Shown in pieces: positions 47,295 through 55,795 of a stretch of 64,000 bases of DNA. The position numbers and the translations under genes are program-made. Position 1 is the stretch's first letter; every line of letters starts with the position of its first letter. The notes under the pieces are model-generated. The model was not told the DNA's origin. It worked only from the letters and a program-made list of their open reading frames with translations, and did no database searches. This DNA is from Lachnospiraceae bacterium (GTDB lineage: Bacteria > Bacillota > Clostridia > Lachnospirales > Lachnospiraceae): NCBI GenBank assembly GCA_017511045.1, contig JAFWLM010000088.1, positions 1 to 64,000 on the forward strand, given 5' to 3'.

Positions 47295-49112
47295 ATGGCA
47301 GACAATGGACAATTTTTCACACTGAAAGAAGTCTTTCAGGGTGAAGAAATCGAGGCCATCTACAGAGTCGCAAGAAAACCTGTAGACAATCAGGAAGAGA
47401 TCGATCTTTCTCAGGCTGAAGATCCGATGGCAAGAATGGGACAGGGCTTCTGCCCGGCATTCAATCAGAGAACTTATGAAGCTGCTCCTGGCATCATTTG
47501 CCACCAGGACGTAGAAGTTGTTTTAAGAGACGGCTGCAAGATCTACACAGATCTCTTCATGCCGAAGAACCTGACAGAGAAGATCCCTTGCATCGTTTCC
47601 TGGAGCTGGTTCGGAAAGAGACCTGGCGATGGAATGAGCGAGTGGCAGATCATGGGTGTTCCGCCACACACAGTTTCTAAACTGGCTAAGTTCGAGTCTT
47701 CTGACCCGGCATACTGGTGCTACTATGGATATGCTGTAGCTAACGTAGACGTACGTGGCGCAGGACATTCCGAGGGCAACGTTCATATGTTCACACATCA
47801 GGACAGAGAAGACGGATATGATTTCGTTGAGTGGCTTGCACAGCAGGATTGGTGCAATGGCAAGATCGGTATGACAGGTAACTCCGGTGTTGCAATGCAT
47901 CAGTGGGGTATCGCTTCTGAGTGCCCGCCGCACCTTGCATGCATCGCTCCTTGGGAGAGCACAACAGACCTTTTCGCAGATTCCCTGTATGAAGGCGGAA
48001 TCCCGGCACTTTCCTTTAACGAGTTCATTGCAGCTCAGGTTACAGGTCTTGGCGGAGTAGACGATCAGGTCGCTATGGCACGTAAATACCCGTTCCGTAA
48101 CGGATACTGGAATGACAAGGTTGCTGATTTCAAGAAAGTTAGAATTCCTGTATATCAGACAGCAGGCTGGTCACACTTCCACCTTCCGGGCTCTATCAGA
48201 GCATACGTACAGTGCAAGTCCAGACTGAAATGGCTCCGTGCGCACAGAGATTTCGAGTGGCCGGATACATATGATCCGCAGAACCTGAAAGATCTTCGTC
48301 TGTTCTATGACCGTTATCTGAAAGATATCCACAACGGTTGGGAAATGACTCCGAAGGTAAGACTGGATGTCATGGACGCTATGGATCACGACTATGCAGT
48401 AAGACGTCCGGAGAACGAGTTCCCGCTTAAGAGAACGATCTACAAGAAATACTATCTTGACGCTTCTGATCCGGAGAACCTGACAATGCGCGACGAGCCT
48501 GTTACAGTTGAATCTTCTGTATCCTATGAAGGTGCAACAAGAGAAGACGGCTACATCGACAGAGTTGAGTTCGATATGACCTTCAATGAGGACACAGAGC
48601 TTACAGGTTACATGTGGCTGCGTCTGTGGGTATCCTGCGAAGGCTATGATGATATGGATATGTTCGTCAACATTCAGAAAGCTGACAGCAAGGGCAACTG
48701 GATCCCGTGGTTAACTCTGAATGAGCCGCATCCGGGCGCATGGGGCAAGATGAGAGTCTCCCGTCGTGAGCTTGATGAGAAGAAGACAAAGAAATATTGG
48801 CCGGTACAGGCACAGCTTCGTGAAGTTAAGCTGAAAGAAGGCGAAGTTGTTCCGGTTGATATCGCAATCGTTCCGTCCAGCCGTATCTGGCACAAAGGAC
48901 AGAAACTTCGTATCCAGATCGCTGGTAACTACATCCGCGAGGGCTGGTTCGAGCCGCTGTCATGGGATGTTGATAACAAAGGTAAACATGTTATCCATAC
49001 AGGCGGACAGTATGAGTCCTGGCTTCAGGTTCCGTTCATCCCGACAAAGATCTCTGAGCAGTTCGCTAAACTGGGTATGGAATTCACAGATGACGGTTAC
49101 GACTATAGATAA
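47295..49112 (+). CDS. CocE/NonD-family alpha/beta hydrolase
   Basis: 605 aa. The N-terminal two thirds is an alpha/beta hydrolase with the nucleophile elbow GMTGNSGVAMHQW, the DVRGAGHSEG motif and EDGYDFVEWLAQQDW. The C-terminal third (from about residue 385) is the jelly-roll domain of X-Pro dipeptidyl-peptidase/CocE enzymes (RLWVSCEGYDDMDMFV, RIQIAGN). The usual GWYD acid segment reads AGWSHFHLPGS and the His segment WLRAHRDFEWPDTYDP, so triad residues other than Ser are unclear. No signal peptide. Start ATG with GGAGG at 8-nt spacing. It heads the flavoprotein/Fe-S locus; it may release a substrate (ester or amide) for the reductase. Codon choice suggests high expression. Confidence 0.8.
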   Translation: MADNGQFFTLKEVFQGEEIEAIYRVARKPVDNQEEIDLSQAEDPMARMGQGFCPAFNQRTYEAAPGIICHQDVEVVLRDGCKIYTDLFMPKNLTEKIPCIVSWSWFGKRPGDGMSEWQIMGVPPHTVSKLAKFESSDPAYWCYYGYAVANVDVRGAGHSEGNVHMFTHQDREDGYDFVEWLAQQDWCNGKIGMTGNSGVAMHQWGIASECPPHLACIAPWESTTDLFADSLYEGGIPALSFNEFIAAQVTGLGGVDDQVAMARKYPFRNGYWNDKVADFKKVRIPVYQTAGWSHFHLPGSIRAYVQCKSRLKWLRAHRDFEWPDTYDPQNLKDLRLFYDRYLKDIHNGWEMTPKVRLDVMDAMDHDYAVRRPENEFPLKRTIYKKYYLDASDPENLTMRDEPVTVESSVSYEGATREDGYIDRVEFDMTFNEDTELTGYMWLRLWVSCEGYDDMDMFVNIQKADSKGNWIPWLTLNEPHPGAWGKMRVSRRELDEKKTKKYWPVQAQLREVKLKEGEVVPVDIAIVPSSRIWHKGQKLRIQIAGNYIREGWFEPLSWDVDNKGKHVIHTGGQYESWLQVPFIPTKISEQFAKLGMEFTDDGYDYR

Positions 49113-49141
49113 TTCCGTCGCATAATGTCTCTACAAAGTAG

Positions 49142-49205
49142 ATGACACCGTGTCATGAAAATGACAAAAAGGAATAATTTTGGGCCGGGAGAGGGTGCTC
49201 TCCCG
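49142..49205 (+). promoter_or_regulatory. Palindrome and hairpin before the flavoprotein gene
   Basis: ATGACAC-C-GTGTCAT (49142-49156) is a 7-bp-arm palindrome built from TGACA half-sites, with another ATGACA at 49161. A perfect hairpin CGGGAGAG-GGTG-CTCTCCCG (49186-49205) follows without T tract. The first may be an operator, the second an mRNA processing or attenuation stem inside the operon. Confidence 0.5.
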
Positions 49206-49242
49206 ACCTGGGGTAAATAAAGTAATACACGGAGGTAATTTT

Positions 49243-50694
49243 ATGAAAAACTTACAGGCTGATGTTGTTATCATCGGAACAGGCCCTGCAGGTCTTGCAG
49301 CTTCTGTAGAAGCTTCTGAGGCTGGTTTAAAAGTTATCGCTTTCGAGAAACAGAACGTTTCCGGCGGTGCAGCTAACATGGGTATGGGACCTCTTGGAAT
49401 CGGAACCCGTCACCAGCAGGATCAGATGGTCGACATCGATGTAGAGCGCGCATTCAAAATGTTCATGGAGTATACTCACTGGAGAGTAGACGCTAACATG
49501 GTTAAGAAATATTTCGAAGCTTCTGCAGGCACAATTCAGTGGTTAGAGGACCTTGGCGTTGAATTTGCAGGCGCTTACAAATATTTCCCGAAGTCTGAAG
49601 CTACATGGCACATCGTTGCAGTTAACGGCGGAATCGGCCGTAACGGCGGTGCGATCATGAACAAGGCAATGCTTGACAAAGCACAGGAAAACGGAGCTGA
49701 GTTCTTCTATGAGACTCCGGCAAAAGAGATCTTAAGAGATGCTGAAGGCAAGATCTGCGGCGTTAATGCTGTTGACAAAGACGGCGAAGAGATCCATGTT
49801 GACTGCAAAGCTGTTGTAGTTGCTACAGGCGGTGCAGGCGATTCTCCGGAATATATGAAAGAGCGTATGGGCTACACCTTTGGAAAAGACCTTTTCAACA
49901 TCGTTATCCCGGGTCTTAAGGGCGAAGGAATCAAGATGGCTATTGCAGCAGGTGCAGCTACCACAGAGATGACAGTAGAGAAGATCTACATTCTGCCAAG
50001 TTCTGACATGGGCGTACAGTCCGTTCCGGTTGTATTCATGCAGCCGAACCTTTTAGTAAATGTTCAGGGTAAACGTTTCATCAACGAAGAGCAGATGCAG
50101 AATACGACCTTCACAGGAAATGCGATCCAGATCCAGAAGGGCGCGATTGGATTCTCCATCATCGACAGCTCCATCATCAAGACCTACAAGAAGAAAGGCC
50201 TTGACGTTGTTAACTTTGTACACCATGTATCTGATATCGATGACTTCGAGCAGGCTTGCCAGGATATCATGAACGATCCGACAAACCCGGACGTTGTTAT
50301 TGCTGATACTCTGGAAGAACTTGCAGAGAAGTGCGGTATCGATGTGGACAACTTCCTTGAGACTGTTGAAGAGTACAACGATATGTGCGAGAGCCAGGAT
50401 ACTCAGTTCTATAAACCATCCAAGTTCATGAAGCCGATCAAGAAAGGCCCGTTCTATGCAGGTCTCTTCCGTCCGTCAGGATATGGAACACTCGGTGGAA
50501 TCAAGATCAACGAAAACTGCGAAGTTCTTGATGATGATTGGAACGTAATTCCTGGATTCTATGCAGCAGGAACTGATACATGTACGATTTATGGCGACAG
50601 CTACATGTTCTTACTTCCTGGAAACACAATGGGCTATTGTGTAAATACAGGTCGTTTTGCAGGACAGGGCGTTGCTGAATACTGTGAGGAGTAA
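49243..50694 (+). CDS. Soluble fumarate-reductase-like FAD flavoprotein
   Basis: 483 aa. FAD-binding Rossmann motif DVVIIGTGPAGLAASVEA near residue 8, GGAANMGMG flavin loop, ATGGAGDSPEYM, and the C-terminal GNTMGYCVNTGRFAGQG characteristic of the fumarate reductase/urocanate reductase/3-ketosteroid dehydrogenase flavoprotein superfamily. Unlike FccA- or UrdA-type enzymes it has no signal peptide, no haem motif and no FMN-attachment domain, so electrons must come from partner proteins. Fumarate reductase catalytic Arg/His residues could not be placed confidently, so the substrate is probably not fumarate. GGAGG precedes the ATG; the Fe-S gene follows after 6 bp. Confidence 0.82.
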   Translation: MKNLQADVVIIGTGPAGLAASVEASEAGLKVIAFEKQNVSGGAANMGMGPLGIGTRHQQDQMVDIDVERAFKMFMEYTHWRVDANMVKKYFEASAGTIQWLEDLGVEFAGAYKYFPKSEATWHIVAVNGGIGRNGGAIMNKAMLDKAQENGAEFFYETPAKEILRDAEGKICGVNAVDKDGEEIHVDCKAVVVATGGAGDSPEYMKERMGYTFGKDLFNIVIPGLKGEGIKMAIAAGAATTEMTVEKIYILPSSDMGVQSVPVVFMQPNLLVNVQGKRFINEEQMQNTTFTGNAIQIQKGAIGFSIIDSSIIKTYKKKGLDVVNFVHHVSDIDDFEQACQDIMNDPTNPDVVIADTLEELAEKCGIDVDNFLETVEEYNDMCESQDTQFYKPSKFMKPIKKGPFYAGLFRPSGYGTLGGIKINENCEVLDDDWNVIPGFYAAGTDTCTIYGDSYMFLLPGNTMGYCVNTGRFAGQGVAEYCEE

Positions 50695-50700
50695 AAAAGA

Positions 50701-52842
50701 ATGGCTCAGGTTAAATTAACGATCGACGGCCGTCAGGTGATTGCAGATGACAGCAAGAATATCTTAGAGGCAGCTCTTGAAAACGGAATATATATTCCGC
50801 ATCTTTGCTATCATGAAAACCTGAATCCGAACGGCGGCTGCCGCCTTTGCGTTGTAGAACAAGAAGGCGTAGACGGAGTAGTAACAGCTTGCTCCGTTAA
50901 AGTTAAAGAGGGCATGGTCATTAACACGAAAGGTGAGCTTGCGGAAAAACTCCGCAAGCTCGCTTGCGACTTTATGTTTAAGACGCATCCAAGTGAGTGT
51001 ACCGGATGTCCGAAATATGGTAAATGTCAGTTGGCTTCTATCTCCCAGTATGTTGGAGATACCGGACGTGAGCTCAGAGAGATCAAGATCCGTGCTGCAG
51101 CAGATGAGAAGAACCCGCTGATGCTTCACGAAATGTACCGCTGCATCCTTTGCGGACGCTGCGTACGTGCATGTGGCGAACTTCGTGGAGTAGGAGCATT
51201 AAAGTTTGCAAAAGTGGACGGCAGAATGCAGGTCGTTATCGATGGCGAAAGCCTTGCGAAAGCTGACTGCAGATTCTGCGGTGCCTGTGTTGAAGTATGT
51301 CCGACCGGTTCCATCCGTGATAAAGTCGGCGTATTCCGTGAGGATCTTCCTCGTGAGCAGGCTCTCATTCCATGTCAGGCAGAATGTCCGGCTCATATTG
51401 ATATTCCGGCTTATCTGCGTGCGATCAACGAGGGCGACTGTGACAAGGCGATTGCGATCATTCGTGAGAGGGTTCCGTTCCCTCACGCTTTAGGACTGGT
51501 CTGCAACAATCGTTGCGAAGACGGATGCAAACATAAAGATTTGCTCAGCGCTGTTTCCATCAGAAACATGAAGAGATATGCAGCAGAGCATGACGAGACC
51601 CAGAGCTGGAAGGAGAAATACCTTGCAGTTGCTCCGAGAACAGGCAAGAAAGTTGCCGTGATCGGTGCAGGTGGCTGCGGTCTTACCGCTGCTTACTATC
51701 TCAACAAGAAAGGTCATGACGTTACGGTATTTGAATCCAAACAGATCCCGGGCGGTCACATGACAAGCGGTATGCCGGAATACAGGATCCCGACCCAGGC
51801 TGTCCTGGACGAGATCAAAGTGATCGAAGATTCCGGCGTAAAGATTATCTGCAACTCTCCGGTGAACAACGTCGCTGATCTTAAGAAAGATTATGATGCA
51901 GTTTTAGTTGCGATCGGAACAAGTGTTGGAAAGAAACTGATGTATCTTCCGGGTTCAGACCTGCCGCAGGTATATTCCGCACTGGATATCCTTCAGGCAT
52001 CCCGTCTGAATACACCGATCGACCTTGGCGAGACTGTCAATATCATCGGTGGCGGTAACGTTGCATTCGACGTTGCCGGAACCTGCATCCGCCTTGGCAA
52101 GACTGTTAATGTTGTTTGCCTTGAAAAAGATGCGTCCCAGGCTTCTCCGGAAGAGCGCGACCTTGCTTTAGAGGAAGGCGCAAACCTGTTCGACTCCCAT
52201 TCCAATGAGGCCATCATCGGCGAGAATGGAAAGGTTACAGGTCTTCAGGTTCATAAGATCAACAGCTTCTACTTTGATCCGGACACCAGAGCATTGGTAG
52301 AAGATCCGATCCCGGACAGCACATACACGATCCCTTGCGATTCTATCGTATTTGCTGCAGGACAGGTGACCGGCCTTACAGAAGACTTTGGTCTTGCGAT
52401 CAATAAGTTCGGTTATCCGATCGATCCGGCAACAGAGAAGAGCGGATACAAGACTTCCATCGACGGCGTCTTCACAGCCGGTGACGTTATCACGGGAACC
52501 CGCTTCCTGATCGATGCGATCGCAGGCGGACGTGACGTTGCAGAGATTATGGACAAATATTTAGGCGGCGACGGCGTTATCACAGAGAAGCTTGCAGAGC
52601 GTGATCCGTCTCCGTACATTGGTAAGATCGAAGGCTTCGCAGACATTCCGAGAAATGAAATGGCTGAGAGAGCAGCAGCTGAAAGAAAAGCGGACTTCGC
52701 TCCGGTATCCGAAGGCTTCACCTGCGATCAGGCAAAATGCGAATCCGGCAGATGCCTGCAGTGTGATCTGAGACTCCAGATCGCTCCGCAGAAATTCTGG
52801 AACGATTATACCGGCGATGCTGCAGAAGGAGGTGCACAGTAA
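50701..52842 (+). CDS. StnC-like Fe-S/FAD oxidoreductase with altered nicotinamide site
   Basis: 713 aa. Order: NuoG-type [2Fe-2S] domain (C36, C47, C50, C64), His/Cys cluster region (HPSECTGCPKYGKC), two [4Fe-4S] motifs (CILCGRCVRAC and CRFCGACVEVCP), GltD-type Cys stretch (CQAECPAHIDIP), FAD fold (GAGGCGLTAAYYL) and a second fold (GGGNVAFDVAGTCIRLG). After that fold StnC and GltD have YRR-type basic residues for NADPH; here the sequence is VVCLEKDASQASP, with an acidic residue, which favours NADH or another donor. It ends with a short Cys cluster (CDQAKCESGRCLQCD). Paralogous to 2274-4307, but its extra ferredoxins are placed before the flavin module. The last base is shared with the next start codon. 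Confidence 0.83.
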   Translation: MAQVKLTIDGRQVIADDSKNILEAALENGIYIPHLCYHENLNPNGGCRLCVVEQEGVDGVVTACSVKVKEGMVINTKGELAEKLRKLACDFMFKTHPSECTGCPKYGKCQLASISQYVGDTGRELREIKIRAAADEKNPLMLHEMYRCILCGRCVRACGELRGVGALKFAKVDGRMQVVIDGESLAKADCRFCGACVEVCPTGSIRDKVGVFREDLPREQALIPCQAECPAHIDIPAYLRAINEGDCDKAIAIIRERVPFPHALGLVCNNRCEDGCKHKDLLSAVSIRNMKRYAAEHDETQSWKEKYLAVAPRTGKKVAVIGAGGCGLTAAYYLNKKGHDVTVFESKQIPGGHMTSGMPEYRIPTQAVLDEIKVIEDSGVKIICNSPVNNVADLKKDYDAVLVAIGTSVGKKLMYLPGSDLPQVYSALDILQASRLNTPIDLGETVNIIGGGNVAFDVAGTCIRLGKTVNVVCLEKDASQASPEERDLALEEGANLFDSHSNEAIIGENGKVTGLQVHKINSFYFDPDTRALVEDPIPDSTYTIPCDSIVFAAGQVTGLTEDFGLAINKFGYPIDPATEKSGYKTSIDGVFTAGDVITGTRFLIDAIAGGRDVAEIMDKYLGGDGVITEKLAERDPSPYIGKIEGFADIPRNEMAERAAAERKADFAPVSEGFTCDQAKCESGRCLQCDLRLQIAPQKFWNDYTGDAAEGGAQ

Positions 52843-53942
52843 TGAATAAAATGATCGTTTTAAGTTGCGTTAAAGATGATTGCTATTCAAATAATGCAAA
52901 GCACTTCCTCGAGAAACACGTAGCTGAAATGAAAGCCGGCGTGGAGAAATTTGCGGAAATGAACAGCGCGGACAAGTGCATGGTCCTTCTTCCGGAAGGC
53001 ATGACAGATCCGGGATTCGGATGGGAATGCAAGACAGGCATCCAGACTCCGACTGCTGATAATCCGTACTCCGTCCAGCAGCAGTTCCTTGGAAAGCTTC
53101 CAAGACCGATGATCCAGGACGATTTCGCAGCTGTCTACGAGGACAGAGAGATCGCAGTGATCCTTCCGGAGAATGCTTACTGGCTCGGAAAGAACGATTT
53201 CTCCGTGAAGCACATCACCATCAATGGGGAAGTGAAAGAAGTTGCAGTCGGCTCTAAACTTGGAGATTCCATCGATATCTCTGATGCAAAAGCAGTTCTG
53301 CTTGGCGGACTGAAAGGACAGATGGTTCTTCCTTCAGCAGCTGCTGAGATGGAAGTGACAGTTGATGAACTGTTCAACTCTGTCTGCGTCATCCCGAACA
53401 GCGCCTGCATCGTAGACTTCATGATCAAACACATGAATGCAGCGTGGACTGCTTCCTGCGGGAAATGCGTCATGTGCCGTGAGAGCAGCCTCCAGTTCAA
53501 GACCATTGTTGAGGAAATGGTTTCCGGCAAAGCAAAAGTCGGCGATCCTGCTCTGATCACAGAAGTCGGCGAGCTTGTTAAAGTCGGCGCATACTGCCCG
53601 TATGGACAGGGAATGCCGCAGCCGCTGATCGACGCACTTTCACTCTTCGCTGCTGAGTTTGATGCTCACATCAAGAGAAAGACCTGTCCGGCTGATGTAT
53701 GCTTCCAGAAGGGCGCAACTTATGTGATCCTTCCGGATAAATGTACCGGCTGCATGGACTGCATTGATGAATGCGATGAGATGGCGATCGAAGGTAAGAA
53801 GGGCTTCATCCACATGATCGATCAGGAAATGTGCGAGAGCTGCGGCAAGTGTGTTGAGGCATGTGACGAGGAAGCAATCGTCATTGTCGAAGGCAAGATG
53901 CCGAAGCTGCCGAAGAAACTTACCAGAGTCGGCAAGTTCTAA
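52842..53942 (+). CDS. NuoF-derived Fe-S subunit lacking the FMN/NADH site
   Basis: 366 aa. The C-terminal half is NuoF-like: an SLBB-type strand region (HITINGEVKEVAVGSKLGDS), the helical [4Fe-4S] domain (SCGKCVMCRESS, with a later Cys in YCPYGQG) and two ferredoxin motifs (CTGCMDCIDEC and CESCGKCVEAC). The N-terminal 100 residues keep only a trace of NuoF (QQQFLGKLPRP resembles LEGKRGMPRLKP) and have lost GRGGAGFP and NADEGDPGAFMDR. It therefore cannot bind FMN or NADH in the known way and is probably an electron wire between the FAD subunits. It overlaps the previous stop (TAATG) after AAGGAGGTG. Strong terminator follows. Confidence 0.82.
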   Translation: MNKMIVLSCVKDDCYSNNAKHFLEKHVAEMKAGVEKFAEMNSADKCMVLLPEGMTDPGFGWECKTGIQTPTADNPYSVQQQFLGKLPRPMIQDDFAAVYEDREIAVILPENAYWLGKNDFSVKHITINGEVKEVAVGSKLGDSIDISDAKAVLLGGLKGQMVLPSAAAEMEVTVDELFNSVCVIPNSACIVDFMIKHMNAAWTASCGKCVMCRESSLQFKTIVEEMVSGKAKVGDPALITEVGELVKVGAYCPYGQGMPQPLIDALSLFAAEFDAHIKRKTCPADVCFQKGATYVILPDKCTGCMDCIDECDEMAIEGKKGFIHMIDQEMCESCGKCVEACDEEAIVIVEGKMPKLPKKLTRVGKF

Positions 53943-53972
53943 TGAATCAGCTCATTTAAAATAAGCATTGAG

Positions 53973-54007
53973 AAAAGGGGATTCGGACCTTCCGAGTCCC
54001 CTTTTTT
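53973..54007 (+). terminator. Terminator of the flavoprotein/Fe-S locus
   Basis: 15-bp stem (53973-53987 with 53991-54005, one wobble), 3-nt loop and a T tract. Among the strongest in the window. Confidence 0.92.
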
Positions 54008-54078
54008 GGGTGCTATGATATATATGAAGAATTGTCATAACTGTAGACGTGAGAGCCGGATCATTAGGAAGAGTAGTT

Positions 54079-55491
54079 ATGAGCAGGATCAAAGAATACC
54101 TTGGGACAAAAGAATTATATAAGCAGATGTTTAAGATCGCGATACCGGTCTCTCTTCAGGGCTTGATCACCGTTGGCGTCAACCTGATGGACACCATTAT
54201 GCTGAGCAGTATGGGAGACGCGCAGCTTTCAGCCTCTGCACAAGCGGGGCAGTTTGTGATGCTGTTCATCATCAGCGCAACCGGAATCGGAATGGGAGCA
54301 TCGGTTCTGACATCCCGTTATTATGGCATGCGGGAGATGTCATCGCTGAAAAAGACGATTACGATCATGCTTCGTTTTGCACTCGCATTCGCGGCTGTAT
54401 TTATGCTTGCTTCTATCCTGTTTCCTGCTCAGATCCTGAGGATCTACACCCCGGATCCGGAAGTGATTGGATATGGCGTTAAATACCTGCGCTGGATGAT
54501 TCCGACGTTCTTTACGACCAGCCTGACGGTTCCGTGCACCATTGTTCTGCGTACTGTAAACCGTGTGCATATCCCGCTGATCTCATCTATCATCGCCTTT
54601 TTTGTAAATGTCTTCTTTAACTGGGTCTTTATTTTCGGACATTTCGGAATGCCGCGGATGGAGATCGAAGGTGCGGCTCTTGGTACTCTGATCGCGCGTG
54701 TCTTTGAATTGGTATTCATCTTTGGCTATTTTATTGTGATCGATAAAACGATCCGTTATCGGATCAGGGATATCTTTATGCCTGTTAAAGGGCTGGTCAA
54801 GGAGTATTTCCGTATCAGTATCCCGGTTGTCATCGGCGATGTTCTTCTGGCACTCGGCAATAACTTTATTGCTATCATCATGGGAAATATCGGTACGACC
54901 TTTGTCACGGCGAACTCAGTGACCTCAGTTATCACACAATGCAGTACGATCTTTTCCATGGGCGTCAGCAATGCGAGCGGTATCATTACCGGACATACAA
55001 TGGGGCGGGGAGAGTATGATAAAGCAAAAAAGCAGGCGTATACCTTTGCCTTTATGGGGCTGCTCTTCGGCCTCTTCGCTGCCGGGCTGATCTTTGTGCT
55101 GCGGGGTCCGGTCGTAAACTACTATAAAGTCTCTGCAGAAGCAAAAGAGATCGCAAACCAGCTGCTTGACGCGATCTGGATCACAACGATATTTATGTGT
55201 ATTGGCTCCGTTCTTACGAAGGGAGTATTAAGGGCAGGCGGTGATACCAGGTTCTTAATGATCGGGGATGTTTTGTTCCTTTGGGTCGCCTCTGTTCCGC
55301 TGGGAGCACTTGCCGGGCTGGTGCTGCACTGGCCTCCGTTTTGGATCTATTTCTTCCTTAAGATCGATCACCTCCTGAAAGTTATCATATGCATCTTCCG
55401 CTTAAAAAGCGGGAAGTGGATGAAAACCATCCGGACAGATAAGGAGATCGAGGCAGAATCGGCTCTGGATTCAACCTCTGTTCAGGGATAG
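54079..55491 (+). CDS. MATE-family efflux transporter
   Basis: 470 aa, 12 predicted membrane segments in two bundles, with family features near the start of each half (IPVSLQGLITVGVNLMDTIMLSSMGD and IPVVIGDVLLALGNNFIAIIM). It exports cationic drugs or metabolites using Na+ or H+. The start at 54079 has AGGAAGAG; an in-frame ATG ten codons upstream is less supported. Monocistronic. Substrate unknown; proximity to the flavoprotein locus could be chance. Confidence 0.88.
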   Translation: MSRIKEYLGTKELYKQMFKIAIPVSLQGLITVGVNLMDTIMLSSMGDAQLSASAQAGQFVMLFIISATGIGMGASVLTSRYYGMREMSSLKKTITIMLRFALAFAAVFMLASILFPAQILRIYTPDPEVIGYGVKYLRWMIPTFFTTSLTVPCTIVLRTVNRVHIPLISSIIAFFVNVFFNWVFIFGHFGMPRMEIEGAALGTLIARVFELVFIFGYFIVIDKTIRYRIRDIFMPVKGLVKEYFRISIPVVIGDVLLALGNNFIAIIMGNIGTTFVTANSVTSVITQCSTIFSMGVSNASGIITGHTMGRGEYDKAKKQAYTFAFMGLLFGLFAAGLIFVLRGPVVNYYKVSAEAKEIANQLLDAIWITTIFMCIGSVLTKGVLRAGGDTRFLMIGDVLFLWVASVPLGALAGLVLHWPPFWIYFFLKIDHLLKVIICIFRLKSGKWMKTIRTDKEIEAESALDSTSVQG

Positions 55492-55795
55492 GAAAAAAGA
55501 TTATCGTGTTTATAAAGCCCTTCTGAAACAGGAGGGCTTTTTTTACGTACGTCAAAATCAGCCGAAGTGTTCAGAAAAATGACAAATTGACACCTGAGAT
55601 ATGTCATAATGACATAAATATAATGTCATTATGACAAAAATAATATAAAAAATAGTAAATAAATATTGACATATATGACGAAATGACATATTATATACGA
55701 CATAGTGACGTGGTTTTAGTGACAGAATGACAAGACCTATATGTAATTATGACGATCAATAAATAATCATCTGTTTTCTCTGAGGGGAGAAGAAA
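55492..55795. promoter_or_regulatory. 304-bp regulatory region with a TGACA half-site array
   Basis: After the MATE terminator (55514-55544), the AT-rich stretch 55580-55754 carries about a dozen TGACA/TGACG or TGTCA elements. Two form near-identical palindromes, ATGTCAT-A-ATGACAT (55601-55615) and ATGTCAT-T-ATGACA (55623-55636), with centres 22 bp apart, two helical turns. Others lie at 55580, 55588, 55667, 55676, 55684, 55706, 55720, 55728 and 55750. This looks like a multi-site operator controlling the PTS-like gene. Confidence 0.65.
55514..55544 (+). terminator. Terminator of the MATE gene
   Basis: AAAGCCCTTCTG / CAGGAGGGCTTT stem (12 bp, one wobble), AAA loop, then T tract. Confidence 0.9.

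Noticed and set aside
49243..50694. Respiratory fumarate reductase or succinate dehydrogenase
   Set aside because: No FrdB/FrdC partners, no haem motifs, no signal peptide, and catalytic fumarate residues could not be placed.
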